Notes under the pieces: model-generated
Database searches by the model: none
What the model saw: only the letters and a program-made list of their open reading frames with translations
What the model was told of the DNA's origin: nothing
Position numbers and translations under genes: made by a program
Shown here: in pieces, positions 45,573 through 55,051 of the stretch
How the letters are laid out: the number at the start of each line of letters is the position of its first letter
How positions within the stretch are numbered: the first letter of the stretch is position 1
Origin: Streptomyces sp. 1-11
GTDB taxonomy: Bacteria; Actinomycetota; Actinomycetes; Streptomycetales; Streptomycetaceae
Length of the DNA stretch: 64,000 bases
NCBI RefSeq assembly: GCF_007176755.1
Contig: NZ_BJTV01000001.1
Span: forward strand, 558,001-622,000
Reading direction: 5' to 3'

Positions 45573-46751
45573 TCACGCGGTGTCCGGTATGGGCAGCGGC
45601 CGCTTCTCGATCGCCGCCGCCATCACCTCGGGGAACAGGTCGGGCGTGCAGGCGAACGCCGGTGCCCCGAGCGCGGCGAGCGCCGCCGCGTGCTCCCGGT
45701 CGTACGCGGGCGCTCCTTCGTCCGACAGCGCGAGCAGGGCCACGAACTGCACCCCGGACGCCTTCATCGCCGAGACCCGCTTGAGCATCTCCTCCCGTAT
45801 GCCACCCTCGTAGAGGTCGCTGATCAGCACGACGACCGTCTCGGCCGGCCGGGTGATCTGCTCCTGGCAGTAGGCGAGCGCCCGGTTGATGTCCGTACCG
45901 CCGCCGAGCTGGGTGCCGAAGAGCACGTCGACCGGATCGTCCAGCTGGTCGGTGAGGTCCACGACCGCCGTGTCGAAGACGACGAGCCGGGTGTCGATCG
46001 ACCGCATGGAGGCCAGCACCGCCCCGAAGACCGACGCGTAGACCACGGACGCCGCCATCGACCCCGACTGGTCGATGCAGAGGACGACCTCCTTCTTCAC
46101 GGACTGCGCGGCCCGCCCGTACCCGATCAGCCGTTCCGGCACGATCGTGCGGTACTCGGGCAGGTAGTGCTTGAGGTTGGCCGCGATGGTGCGGTTCCAG
46201 TCGATGTCGTGGTGGCGCGGCCGGCTGACCCGCGCGCTGCGGTCGAGGGCGCCGGTGAGGGTGGCCCGGGTGCGGGTGGCGAGCCGCTTCTCCAGGTCCT
46301 CGACCACTTTGCGCACCACCGCCCGCGCGGTCTCCTTCGTCGTCTCGGGCATGGCCCGGTTGAGCGAGAGCAGTGTGCCGACCAGATGCACGTCGGCCTC
46401 GACCGCCTCCAGCATCTCCGGCTCCAGCAGCAGGGAGGCGAGCCCGAGCCGGTCGATGGCGTCGCGCTGCATGACCTGGACGACGGAGGAGGGGAAGTAG
46501 GTGCGGATGTCCCCGAGCCAGCGGGCCACGGACGGTGCCGAGGCGCCGAGGCCCGCCGAACGCTCCCGCCCGCCCTGCGGTTTGTCGCCCTTGCCGTACA
46601 GCGCGGCGAGCGTGCCGTCCATCGCCGCGTCCCGGCCGGACAGGGCGCATCCGGTGCCGTCGGCCTGGTCGCCGCCGAGCACCAGCCGCCAGCGCCGCAG
46701 CCGCTCGCGCGCCGGGTCGGCGGGTTCCGTCAGCAGGGGTTCGCCGGTCAT
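45573..46751 (-). CDS. vWA-domain protein of the MoxR/DUF5682 module
   Basis: 392 residues. The N-terminal ~215 residues are helical. The von Willebrand A domain starts ~220 with VVLCIDQSGSMAAS; D227, S229 and S231 form the MIDAS with the Thr of GGGTDINRA and the Asp of VLISDLYEGG. A MIDAS vWA partnered with a MoxR ATPase is the standard chaperone pairing (as in RavA-ViaA), where the ATPase remodels a target held by the vWA protein through a bound metal. The ATG overlaps the DUF5682 gene stop by 4 nt. Last gene of the three-gene operon. Confidence 0.88.
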   Translation of the reverse strand: MTGEPLLTEPADPARERLRRWRLVLGGDQADGTGCALSGRDAAMDGTLAALYGKGDKPQGGRERSAGLGASAPSVARWLGDIRTYFPSSVVQVMQRDAIDRLGLASLLLEPEMLEAVEADVHLVGTLLSLNRAMPETTKETARAVVRKVVEDLEKRLATRTRATLTGALDRSARVSRPRHHDIDWNRTIAANLKHYLPEYRTIVPERLIGYGRAAQSVKKEVVLCIDQSGSMAASVVYASVFGAVLASMRSIDTRLVVFDTAVVDLTDQLDDPVDVLFGTQLGGGTDINRALAYCQEQITRPAETVVVLISDLYEGGIREEMLKRVSAMKASGVQFVALLALSDEGAPAYDREHAAALAALGAPAFACTPDLFPEVMAAAIEKRPLPIPDTA

Positions 46752-49126
46752 GCGCCCACTCCCGTCAGGCAGTCGTCGTCGCTCGTCGTGGTGCCGCCGT
46801 CCGGGTCCGGGCCGAGCAGCAGCCGCAGCACCGGCAGCACGGCGTCGGCCCGCGCGGTGTCCAACTCGGCGGCGAAGCCGGGCAGCACCGATGTCCTGGC
46901 CGTGCGGGCGGTGTCCGCCCCCGGGCCGCGGCGCACCAGTTCCCCGAGGGTTCTGCGCACGCCCGGCTCGTACGCCGAGAAGGTGCGCCGCAGCAGCGGC
47001 AGCACGTCGGTGAAGGCGTCCGCGGGGACCCCGGTGAGCCAGGTGTCGACCAGACCGAGCAGCCGTTCGTCGTGGACCAGCAGCATGCCGCCGCCGCCCC
47101 CGGCGAAGCCCTCGATCCAGGCCGCCGCGTCGGCCGGCGGGGTGCCCGGCGAGAGCACCAGGCCCATCAGCCGGGCCGCCTCCTCCGGCTCGAGCTCGCC
47201 GTCGTCCAGCAGCAGCCGCACCGCCCGCCCGCGGACGACGCCGGGCACGGTGTCCCGGGCGGCCAGGGCCCGCAGCACGGCACGCCACCGGCCGCGCAGG
47301 TCGCCGTGGCCGGCGGCCGGTGCGCCGGCCAGGGTCTCCGCGAGGAGGCCCACAGCCGTGTGCACGGCGTCCACGTGGCCGCGCATCTCCAGTGCCGCGT
47401 CCGCGTCCAGGGCGGCGCAGGCCGCCGGCAGGCCGACGAAGACCCGCTCGGCCAGGCCCGCCGCGACGCCGGCCAGGGCCCCGGTGTCGGTGCCGCGCAC
47501 ATCGCCGTAGCGCAGCGAACGGACCAGGGCGGGCAGCGCCTGGGCGAGATGGCCGACGTCCGTGTCGAGGGCCGCCCGGTCGGCGAGCACCCGCATCACC
47601 ACGGGCAGCGCGTCCGGCAGCCCGGCGAGCAGGCATTGCTCGGCGAGGGCGGTGACGTCGGCGAGGGCGCGAGCGGCGAGCGCGTCCGCCTCCGCCTTCG
47701 CCGTGGCCGCGGCGAGCACGGTCGTCCCCCACACCCCCGCCTCGGCGACCCGGACCGACAGCTCCGGCTCCCAGCGCAGCCGCCAGGTCTCCCGGAAGGT
47801 GCCGGTGCTCCCGCGTGACTCGGCCGGCTCGCCCCAGCCGACGCCGAGCAGCCGCAGCCGGTGCAGCAGCCTGCCCCGGCCGGCGTCGGTGTCCTTGCGC
47901 AGGTCGAGTTCCAGCTCCCGCTCCAGCGCCTCCGGCTTCAGCCGCAGCCTGCGCTGCTCCCGGGCGAGGTCGCGCTGCAGGGGCACCGCGGGCGCCGATT
48001 CCGGCACCTCGCCCAGCAGGTCGCCGACGACCAGCCGGTCGTGCACCAGCGCCAGCGGCACGTCGGAGCCGTCGCACATCACCGCGCGCACCGCGTCGGT
48101 GGTCTCGGTCAGGCCGGGCAGCGGGCGGCCGCGCATCGCCGCGAGGGTCCCGGCGAGCCGCACCGCCTCGATGACGTGCGCGGAGGAGACCATCCGGTCC
48201 TCCTCGCGCAGCAGCCCCGCCACCTTGGTGAGCCAGCGCTCGACGGGACGGTCCGGCGCCCGGAACAGGTGCCCGTACCAGCCCGGCGAGTCGATCCCGG
48301 CGCCGTAGCCGCTCGACCGGGCCAGCCTGCGGTGTGTCCACGGCACCCAGGTCAGGTCGGTCCTGAGCTTGGGCAGCCCCTTGAGCAGCGCCCGGTCCGC
48401 GGTGACGGTGGCCCGCTCCCGCAACGCGGGCACGTGCCACGCGCCGCACACGACGGCCACCTCCGGCCCGAACTCCTTGCGCGCGGCGCGCACCTGGAGC
48501 CGCATGTGGGCCTCCCGCACCAGGTCGCGCGGTCTGCCGCCGGCGCCGTAGCGCTCCCGCAGCGCGGCCATGGCCTCCTCCAGCGCGGCGAACGGCGCGA
48601 AGGGGTCCAGGGGGCCGGCGCCCCGGTGCTCGACGACGTCCTCCCACCAGCGCTCGGGATCGTCGTAACCGGCGGTTTCGGCGAGCACGGCCAGCGGGTC
48701 GAGGCGCAGGTCCCGCTCCGGCTCCTCGTCGTCGTGCGGGCCGGTCCCGGACGGTGTCTCCGGCTCGGTGTCCCAGGCCAGCGTGTGCGCGGCCGGCAGG
48801 TCGATGAAGCGGACCGGGACGTCGTGCCCGAGGGCCCAGCGGATCGCCACCCACTCGGGGCTGAACTCGGCCATGGGCCAGAACGCCGAGCGGCCGGGCT
48901 CGTCCACGGCGTGCGCGAGCAGGGCGACGGGGGGCCGCATGTCCGGGTCGGCGGCCAGCGCGACCAGCGGGTCGGCCTCGGGTGGTCCCTCGACGAGCAC
49001 GGCGCCGGGCCGGGCCGCGTCCAGGGCGGCCCGCACCGCGCGCGCCGAGCCCGGCCCGTGGTGCCGTACGCCCAGCAGCAGCGGCCCGGAGCCGTACGCG
49101 CCGTCCCGGGCGGCGGTGCCGCTCAC
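46748..49126 (-). CDS. DUF5682-family protein
   Basis: 792 residues. The N-terminal ~280 residues carry LLLGVRHHGPGSARAVRAAL and VLVEGPPEADPLV, later VVCGAWHVPALRE. This His-rich pattern with an acidic VEGP strand resembles the TraB/TIKI/EreA hydrolase-like fold, a tentative match. The rest is helical and repetitive (ALADVTALAEQCLLAGLPDA, PLLRRTFSAYEPGVRRTLGE), like a solenoid scaffold. GTG 49126 overlaps the MoxR gene's stop by 4 nt (GTGA). The family occurs with MoxR, vWA, SWIM and DUF5691 genes, as here, which points to one complex; the reaction is unknown. Confidence 0.82.
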   Translation of the reverse strand: MSGTAARDGAYGSGPLLLGVRHHGPGSARAVRAALDAARPGAVLVEGPPEADPLVALAADPDMRPPVALLAHAVDEPGRSAFWPMAEFSPEWVAIRWALGHDVPVRFIDLPAAHTLAWDTEPETPSGTGPHDDEEPERDLRLDPLAVLAETAGYDDPERWWEDVVEHRGAGPLDPFAPFAALEEAMAALRERYGAGGRPRDLVREAHMRLQVRAARKEFGPEVAVVCGAWHVPALRERATVTADRALLKGLPKLRTDLTWVPWTHRRLARSSGYGAGIDSPGWYGHLFRAPDRPVERWLTKVAGLLREEDRMVSSAHVIEAVRLAGTLAAMRGRPLPGLTETTDAVRAVMCDGSDVPLALVHDRLVVGDLLGEVPESAPAVPLQRDLAREQRRLRLKPEALERELELDLRKDTDAGRGRLLHRLRLLGVGWGEPAESRGSTGTFRETWRLRWEPELSVRVAEAGVWGTTVLAAATAKAEADALAARALADVTALAEQCLLAGLPDALPVVMRVLADRAALDTDVGHLAQALPALVRSLRYGDVRGTDTGALAGVAAGLAERVFVGLPAACAALDADAALEMRGHVDAVHTAVGLLAETLAGAPAAGHGDLRGRWRAVLRALAARDTVPGVVRGRAVRLLLDDGELEPEEAARLMGLVLSPGTPPADAAAWIEGFAGGGGGMLLVHDERLLGLVDTWLTGVPADAFTDVLPLLRRTFSAYEPGVRRTLGELVRRGPGADTARTARTSVLPGFAAELDTARADAVLPVLRLLLGPDPDGGTTTSDDDCLTGVGA

Positions 49127-50277
49127 GCGCTCACCTCCCGGCAGGCCCGGTAGAAGTCCTTCCAGCCGTCGCGCTCGCGCACCACCGTCTCCAGGTACTC
49201 CTGCCAGATCACGCGGTCGGCCGCCGGGTCGCGGACGACGGCGCCGAGGATGCCGGCGGCGACGTCTCCCGCGCGCAGTATCCCGTCGCCGAAGTGGGCG
49301 GCCAGGGCCAGGCCGTTGGTCACCACGGAGATCGCCTCCGCCGTGGACAGCGTGCCGCTCGGCGACTTTAGCTTGGTGCGGCCGTCGGCGGTGACGCCGT
49401 CGCGCAGCTCGCGGAAGACGGTCACCACCCGGCGGATCTCGTGGACGCCGTCCGGCACGGCGGGCAGGTCGAGGGAGCGGCCGATCTGCTCCACGCGCCG
49501 GGTGACGATGTCGACCTCGGCGTCGGGGCTCTCCGGCAGCGGCAGCACCACGGTGTTGAAGCGGCGGCGCAGGGCGCTGGAGAGGTCGTTGACGCCGCGG
49601 TCGCGGTCGTTGGCGGTGGCGATGAGGTTGAAGCCGCGGACCGCCTGCACCTCCTGGCCCAGCTCCGGGATCGGCAGCGTCTTCTCGGAAAGGATCGTGA
49701 TCAGGGTGTCCTGGACGTCGGCCGGGATGCGGGTCAGCTCCTCCACCCGGGCCGTCATCCCCTCGGACATGGCCCGCATCACGGGGCTGGGCACGAGGGC
49801 GTCCCGGCTGGGGCCGTGCGCGAGGAGCTGCGCGTAGTTCCAGCCGTAGCGGATCGCCTCCTCCGGTGTGCCCGCCGTGCCCTGTACGAGCAGGGTCGAG
49901 TCGCCGCTCACGGCCGCCGCCAGATGCTCCGACACCCAGGTCTTGGCCGTGCCGGGGACGCCGAGCAGGAGCAGGGCGCGGTCGGTGGCGAGGGTGGTGA
50001 CGGCGACCTCGACGATGCGGCGCGGGCCCACGTACTTCGGTGTGATCACGGTGCCGTCCGGCAGGGCGCCGCCGAGCAGGTAGGTCGCCACCGCCCACGG
50101 CGACAGCTTCCAGCGGGCCGGACGCGGGCGGTCGTCCTGGGCGGCGAGCGCGGCGAGTTCGGCCGCGAACGCGTGCTCGGCGTGCGGTCGCAACGCCTGT
50201 GCGTCCTGGTTCCCGGACGCCTGCGCGTCCTGGTTCCCGCTCGCGTCGACGGACATCGGTTCCACGGACACAGACAT
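49123..50277 (-). CDS. MoxR-type AAA+ ATPase
   Basis: 384 residues. Walker A GVPGTAKT (106-113), Walker B-like segments around PADVQDTLITILSEKTLPIP, sensor 1 NLIATANDRDRGVNDL, and the arginine finger in SSALRRRFNTVVLPLPE. MoxR ATPases are hexameric chaperones working with vWA proteins; its vWA partner is two genes downstream. The N-terminus has a perfect eight-residue duplication (SGNQDAQA at 13-20 and 21-28). ATG 50277 is preceded by GGAGGGGG; the longer frame to 50343 runs through the promoter. First gene of its operon, and about 45 bp downstream of a near-consensus PafBC promoter. Confidence 0.9.
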   Translation of the reverse strand: MSVSVEPMSVDASGNQDAQASGNQDAQALRPHAEHAFAAELAALAAQDDRPRPARWKLSPWAVATYLLGGALPDGTVITPKYVGPRRIVEVAVTTLATDRALLLLGVPGTAKTWVSEHLAAAVSGDSTLLVQGTAGTPEEAIRYGWNYAQLLAHGPSRDALVPSPVMRAMSEGMTARVEELTRIPADVQDTLITILSEKTLPIPELGQEVQAVRGFNLIATANDRDRGVNDLSSALRRRFNTVVLPLPESPDAEVDIVTRRVEQIGRSLDLPAVPDGVHEIRRVVTVFRELRDGVTADGRTKLKSPSGTLSTAEAISVVTNGLALAAHFGDGILRAGDVAAGILGAVVRDPAADRVIWQEYLETVVRERDGWKDFYRACREVSA

Positions 50278-50320
50278 GGCTGAGGCCCCCTCCAGCTCGG
50301 CCGGTTCGGATCTGTCACCA

Positions 50321-50402
50321 ACCGTGCACCACCCCACTGACAATCGCCCTGACCTGCACGAACGGGCTCACGAGTCCGATTGTCAGTGGCGGGACCTACC
50401 GT
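50321..50402. promoter_or_regulatory. Bidirectional PafBC-type DNA-damage promoter
   Basis: On the plus strand TTGTCAGTG (50380-50388), 8 bp, then TACCGT (50397-50402) is an exact match to the RecA/LexA-independent damage promoter consensus tTGTCRGTG-N8-TAnnnT as I recall it. On the minus strand TTGTCAGTG (50343 down to 50335), 8 bp, then CACGGT differs only in the first -10 base. The two boxes are part of a perfect 13-bp inverted repeat (50334-50346 and 50377-50389). The plus-strand -10 ends 7 nt before ATG 50410, so that transcript is probably leaderless. Confidence 0.8.
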
Positions 50403-50409
50403 CGTTTCC

Positions 50410-51774
50410 ATGACTGAGCAGGGGGTGCGCTGGACCGCGGACCAGGTGCTGGCTCTGGCGCCTGACGCCGCGTCACGCAAGGCGGGAAGCAGGCTGGGCA
50501 CGGCCGGGCCGTGGTCCGGCACGGGTAGCGGAGAGGGGACGGTGTGGGGGCTGTGCAAGGGCAGCGGCAGCAAGCCGTACCAGACGGTGGTGGACCTCGC
50601 GGACGTCACCGGCCCGGCGTACAGGTGCAGTTGTCCGAGCCGTAAGTTCCCGTGCAAGCACGCCCTCGGGCTGCTCCTGCTGTGGGCGGAGGGGGACGGC
50701 TCGGTACCGCGGCCGGCCGAGCCGCCGGACTGGGCCGCGCAGTGGCTCTCGGGCCGGCGCGAGCGCGCGGAGAAGAAGGAGACCGGAGACGGTGGCGGTT
50801 CGGCCTCCGGGACCGCCGACCCCGGGGCGGCGCGGCGACGGGCGGAACGCCGCGCCGAGCGGGTCACCGCGGGCGCGACGGAACTGGAGCAGCGCCTGGC
50901 GGACCTGCTGCGCGGCGGTCTGGCCACGGCCGAACAGGCCGGCTACGCCCTCTGGGAGGAGACGGCGGCGCGCATGGTCGACGCGCAGGCACCCGGACTC
51001 GCGGCGCGGGTAAGGGAGTTGGGCGCGATACCGGCCTCCGGCCCGGGCTGGCCGGCGCGGCTGCTGGAGGAGAGCGCCCTGCTGCACCTCCTGGACCAGG
51101 GCTGGCTGCGCCACGACCGGCTGCCGGACGCCCTCGCCGCCACGGTCCGCTCCCGGCTCGGGCTGCCGGCCCAGTCGGACGGCCCGCCGCTGCGCGACCG
51201 CTGGCTGGTGCTGGCGCAGTACGACACGGCGGACGCGAAACTGACGACGCGCCGGATATGGCTGCACGGCGCCGACTCGGGTCTGACCCGGCTGCTCCTC
51301 TCCTACGGCGCGGCCGGCCGGGCACCGGAGCTGTCACTGCCGGTCGGACTGGTCCTGGACGCGGACCTGTCCGTGTTCCCCGGCGCCGGTCAGGCGCGGG
51401 CGGCCCTGGGCGAGCAGTACGCGCCGCCCGTGCCCGCCGCTCTGCGCCCACCCGGCGCGACCACCGCCGAGGCGGCGGCGCGCTACGGCGAGGCGCTCCG
51501 CGAGGACCCCTGGCTGGACTCGGTCCCGGTCACCCTGGACGGGGTAGTGCCGGCCCAGGACACGGAGGCGGGCGGCGGCTGGCAACTGGCCGACGCGCAG
51601 GCGGACTCGGCGCTGCCGCTCACCGAGGCGTTCCGTGCCCGCCCCGGCCTGTGGCGCCTGGTCGCCCTGTCCGGCGGCGCGCCCGTGCGGGTCTTCGGCG
51701 AGTGCGGCCACCGCGGCTTCACCCCGCTGACGGCGTGGCCCGGGGGCCCGGGCGACCCGGTGACGCTGTGCTGA
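50410..51774 (+). CDS. SWIM zinc-finger protein
   Basis: 454 residues. The SWIM motif C73-x-C75-x6-C82-x-H84 (YRCSCPSRKFPCKHALGLLL) lies in the first 90 residues, the usual layout. It is followed by a linker and a large domain (~150-454) without a recognised fold, containing WAERLLEES-type helices and repeated beta segments. SWIM domains bind DNA or proteins and occur in transposases, MEKK kinases and RAD51-paralogue partners. It is the first gene on the plus side of the divergent PafBC-type promoter; translation likely starts at or near the transcript 5' end. Confidence 0.9.
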   Translation: MTEQGVRWTADQVLALAPDAASRKAGSRLGTAGPWSGTGSGEGTVWGLCKGSGSKPYQTVVDLADVTGPAYRCSCPSRKFPCKHALGLLLLWAEGDGSVPRPAEPPDWAAQWLSGRRERAEKKETGDGGGSASGTADPGAARRRAERRAERVTAGATELEQRLADLLRGGLATAEQAGYALWEETAARMVDAQAPGLAARVRELGAIPASGPGWPARLLEESALLHLLDQGWLRHDRLPDALAATVRSRLGLPAQSDGPPLRDRWLVLAQYDTADAKLTTRRIWLHGADSGLTRLLLSYGAAGRAPELSLPVGLVLDADLSVFPGAGQARAALGEQYAPPVPAALRPPGATTAEAAARYGEALREDPWLDSVPVTLDGVVPAQDTEAGGGWQLADAQADSALPLTEAFRARPGLWRLVALSGGAPVRVFGECGHRGFTPLTAWPGGPGDPVTLC

Positions 51775-51839
51775 CCGGGCGGGACCGCCGGCCGGAGTCC
51801 GGCGCGGCGCAGTCGAGGACGGAAAGGGAAGGAAACGGC

Positions 51840-53477
51840 ATGGACGGAACGCCGGCCACGCGGGACGGCGAGGCCTCCTGGGAGGAGCTGGTCACCACCG
51901 CTCTGCTGGGCACCGACCGGCGCCCGCCGGCGGCGCCCGCCGGGCGGGAGGCCCCGGTGGCCCTGCTGGACGCCGCCGCCGTGGCGACCGTGCGGCGGCG
52001 GGCGGGTCTGCGGCCCGGGCGGGCCGCACCGCGGCCGGAGCCCGCCCCGGAGGATCCGCGTCCGGCGCTGCCCGCGGCCGCGGCCCGCAGGCTCGCGACG
52101 CTGCTGGCCGACCGCTCCGGCGGCGCGGGCGGCGGCCGTCGGGGCAGCTCGCCCGACCTCATGGAACTGCTCCCGCAGTGGCTGGCGGCGGCCAACGCGC
52201 ACGGCTACGCCGCCCCTGCCCCGGCGCTGCCCGCGCTGCTGGACGCCGCCCGGGGCCGCACGGACCTGCGGCCGGCGGCGCTGGCGTTCGCCGGGCCGCG
52301 GGCGCTGTGGCTGGCCCGGCTCAACCCCGACTGGCGGTTCGCCCTGCGCGCGGCGCCGGGCGGCGGCGCGGCACTGCCCGGCACCGGGGACGGCGAGGCG
52401 GTGCGCCGGCTGTGGCAGGAGGGGCTGTTCGCGGAGCGGGTCGCGCTGCTGGGCGCGCTGCGGGCCGCCACGCCCGCCGTCGCACGGGAACTGCTGGAGG
52501 GCACCTGGCCCACCGAGCGGGCGGAGGACCGCCTGATGTTCCTCGACTCGCTGCGCGCGGGCCTGTCGGCCGAGGACGAGGCCTTCCTCGAAAGGGCGTT
52601 GAGCGACCGCAGCCGCAACGTCCGGGCGACCGCCGCGGAACTGCTGTCGTCGCTGCCCGGTTCGGCGCTCGCCACCCGCATGGCGCGACGGGCCGCGGCG
52701 TGTGTGGCCGTGGACCGCACCGCGGACTCGCCCGCGCTCGTGGTGGAGGCGCCGCACGAGTGCGACCCGGGCATGGAGCGGGACGGTGTGACGGCCAAGC
52801 CCCCCACCGGCAGAGGCGAACGCTCCTGGTGGCTCGGCCAGTTGGTGGAGGCGGCGCCGCTGGGGATCTGGCCCGGGCGGCTCGGCGGGCGCACCCCGGC
52901 GCAGATCGTGGCGCTCCCGGTGTCCGACGGCTGGCAGGGCGAGCTGCACGCCGCCTGGTGCCGGGCGGCGGTGCGGCAGCGCGACGCCGAGTGGTCGAGG
53001 GTGCTGCTCGGCTCACCGTCGGCGCCCGAGGCAGGCGGACCGGGTGCGGTGTCCCTGGCGGAGCGGGCGAAGCTGCTGGCCGCGCTCGACGCCGGCGCAC
53101 GGGCCGAGTGGGTGGCGGGTTTCATCGCGACCCATGGCCTGTCCGAGGCGTTCCAGCTTCTCGGGGTGTGCGCGGTCCCCTGGGCCGCCCCGCTCGGCCG
53201 GGCCGTGGTGGACGCCCTCGACATCGCGCGGGACGGGGGCAGTTACCCCTGGAGCTTCAGCGGGGTGATGGGACTGGCCGAGCGGTGCCTGGACCCGGCG
53301 GAGGCCACCCGCCTCGACGCTCTGCTCGCGATACCCGACGAGCGGGAGGACGCCTCGCCGGGCGCCGGGGGTTACTGGGCGGAGGCGTTCCAGCGGCTCG
53401 TCACCACCCTGCGGCTGCGGGCGGCGATGGCCGCGGAGCTGGCACCGGACGGAACGCCCCCCAGATCCGGCGACTGA
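51840..53477 (+). CDS. DUF5691-family protein
   Basis: 545 residues. It starts with the family pattern WEELVTTALLGTDRRPP and is otherwise helical with HEAT-like segments (LFAERVALLGALRAATPAVA, DEAFLERALSDRSRNVRATA then AELLSSLPGSALATRM). This suggests a protein-binding solenoid. ATG 51840 follows AAGGGAAGGAA. It lies 65 bp after the SWIM gene and is almost certainly co-transcribed with it. The pair is always or usually found near MoxR/vWA/DUF5682 genes in my recollection. No enzymatic motif is visible. Confidence 0.85.
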   Translation: MDGTPATRDGEASWEELVTTALLGTDRRPPAAPAGREAPVALLDAAAVATVRRRAGLRPGRAAPRPEPAPEDPRPALPAAAARRLATLLADRSGGAGGGRRGSSPDLMELLPQWLAAANAHGYAAPAPALPALLDAARGRTDLRPAALAFAGPRALWLARLNPDWRFALRAAPGGGAALPGTGDGEAVRRLWQEGLFAERVALLGALRAATPAVARELLEGTWPTERAEDRLMFLDSLRAGLSAEDEAFLERALSDRSRNVRATAAELLSSLPGSALATRMARRAAACVAVDRTADSPALVVEAPHECDPGMERDGVTAKPPTGRGERSWWLGQLVEAAPLGIWPGRLGGRTPAQIVALPVSDGWQGELHAAWCRAAVRQRDAEWSRVLLGSPSAPEAGGPGAVSLAERAKLLAALDAGARAEWVAGFIATHGLSEAFQLLGVCAVPWAAPLGRAVVDALDIARDGGSYPWSFSGVMGLAERCLDPAEATRLDALLAIPDEREDASPGAGGYWAEAFQRLVTTLRLRAAMAAELAPDGTPPRSGD

Positions 53478-53552
53478 GGAGGGGGCTGTTCGGACGCGAA
53501 GGGCTCCGGGGGCGACGCCCCGGAGCCTGCCGCACGGCACCGCGTCCGCGGC

Positions 53553-53975
<423 letters not shown>

Positions 53976-54199
53976 CACTGCCTCCATCAGAGGATCACGG
54001 AAGCGATCGCTTCCGTCCGTAACGACAAGTACCGCACTTTTGGCGCGTCCCGCCACCCGTCGCGAAGTGAACGAACGTTATCTCCAGCATCCCGCAACCG
54101 GCAGTTTTACGGTGCGCGGGGAGGGGGAAATCACATAGTGGGACATGAGGGCACGCGGAGGACCGAGCCGCCCCCCGCGTGCCGACTGGAGGTCGGCCA

Positions 54200-55051
54200 A
54201 TGAAGGTCACCGGGGTACTGCCGCTCGTCCTCCCGATCTACCGGCGCCTGTGGCCCGGCAGACTGGTCGATCTCTCCATGGCCCTGCTCAAAGCGACCGC
54301 GCTGGAGGCGGCCATCCTGGCCGGGCACGTGCTGCTGTACCCGACGGGTTTAACCCCGGAGCGCCGAGGTCCCGCCCGGTCCACCCAGGACGGCACCACC
54401 CGGCTGCCGGGCAGGCCCGGCCCGCCGGTCGTCCTGCTGCACGGCTTCATCGACAACCGCTCCGTCTTCGTCCTGCTGCGTCGTAACCTCGCGCGCAGCG
54501 GCCGCCAGCGCATCGAGTCACTCAACTACTCTCCGTTGACCTGCGACATACGCATCGCGGCCGAACTGCTGGGCCGACACGTCGAGGAGATCTGCGAGCG
54601 CACCGGCAGCAGCCAGGTGGACATCGTGGGGCACAGCCTCGGCGGCCTCATCGCGCGCTACTACACACAGTGCCTGGGCGGCCACGCCAGGGTGCGCACG
54701 CTCGTCACCCTCGGCACGCCGCACTCCGGAACCCGGGCCATGCCCCTGGCGAGCGCGCACCCCATCGTGCGGCAGATGCGGCCCGGCTCCGAGGTGATCG
54801 AGGCGCTGACCAGGCCTGCGCCCGGCTGCCGCACGCGCTTCATCAGCTTCTGGAGCGACCTGGACTCCGTGATGGTCCCCCTGGAATCGGCCTGCATCGA
54901 CCACCCCGACCTGGATGTGCGCAACGTCCGGGTGACGGGCATCGGGCACCTCGCGCTGCCGGTGCACCCGGCCGTCGCGGTCGGCATACGGGAGGCCCTA
55001 GAGGCCGCGCCCGCCGAGACCCGGCTCACCGACGGCGCGACGGTGGCCTGA
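54200..55051 (+). CDS. Alpha/beta-hydrolase lipase/esterase (contains a TTA codon)
   Basis: 283 residues. An N-terminal membrane-near segment (MKVTGVLPLVLPIYRRLWPG, ALEAAILAGHVLLYPTG) precedes the hydrolase domain. Oxyanion loop PPVVLLHGFIDNRSVF; nucleophile S146 in VDIVGHSLGGLIARYY; the acid is probably in FWSDLDSVM and the His in VTGIGHLALPVH. It resembles the lipase A/PGAP1-like group of the superfamily. Residue 51 is encoded by TTA (54350-54352), so translation should need the bldA tRNA. ATG 54200 follows GGAGG. Secretion is possible by the hydrophobic N-terminus but not certain. Confidence 0.88.
   Translation: MKVTGVLPLVLPIYRRLWPGRLVDLSMALLKATALEAAILAGHVLLYPTGLTPERRGPARSTQDGTTRLPGRPGPPVVLLHGFIDNRSVFVLLRRNLARSGRQRIESLNYSPLTCDIRIAAELLGRHVEEICERTGSSQVDIVGHSLGGLIARYYTQCLGGHARVRTLVTLGTPHSGTRAMPLASAHPIVRQMRPGSEVIEALTRPAPGCRTRFISFWSDLDSVMVPLESACIDHPDLDVRNVRVTGIGHLALPVHPAVAVGIREALEAAPAETRLTDGATVA

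Noticed and set aside
45573..48854. 1093-residue frame continuous with the vWA protein
   Set aside because: The vWA gene starts at 46751 with a 4-nt overlap; the rest is an out-of-frame shadow of DUF5682.
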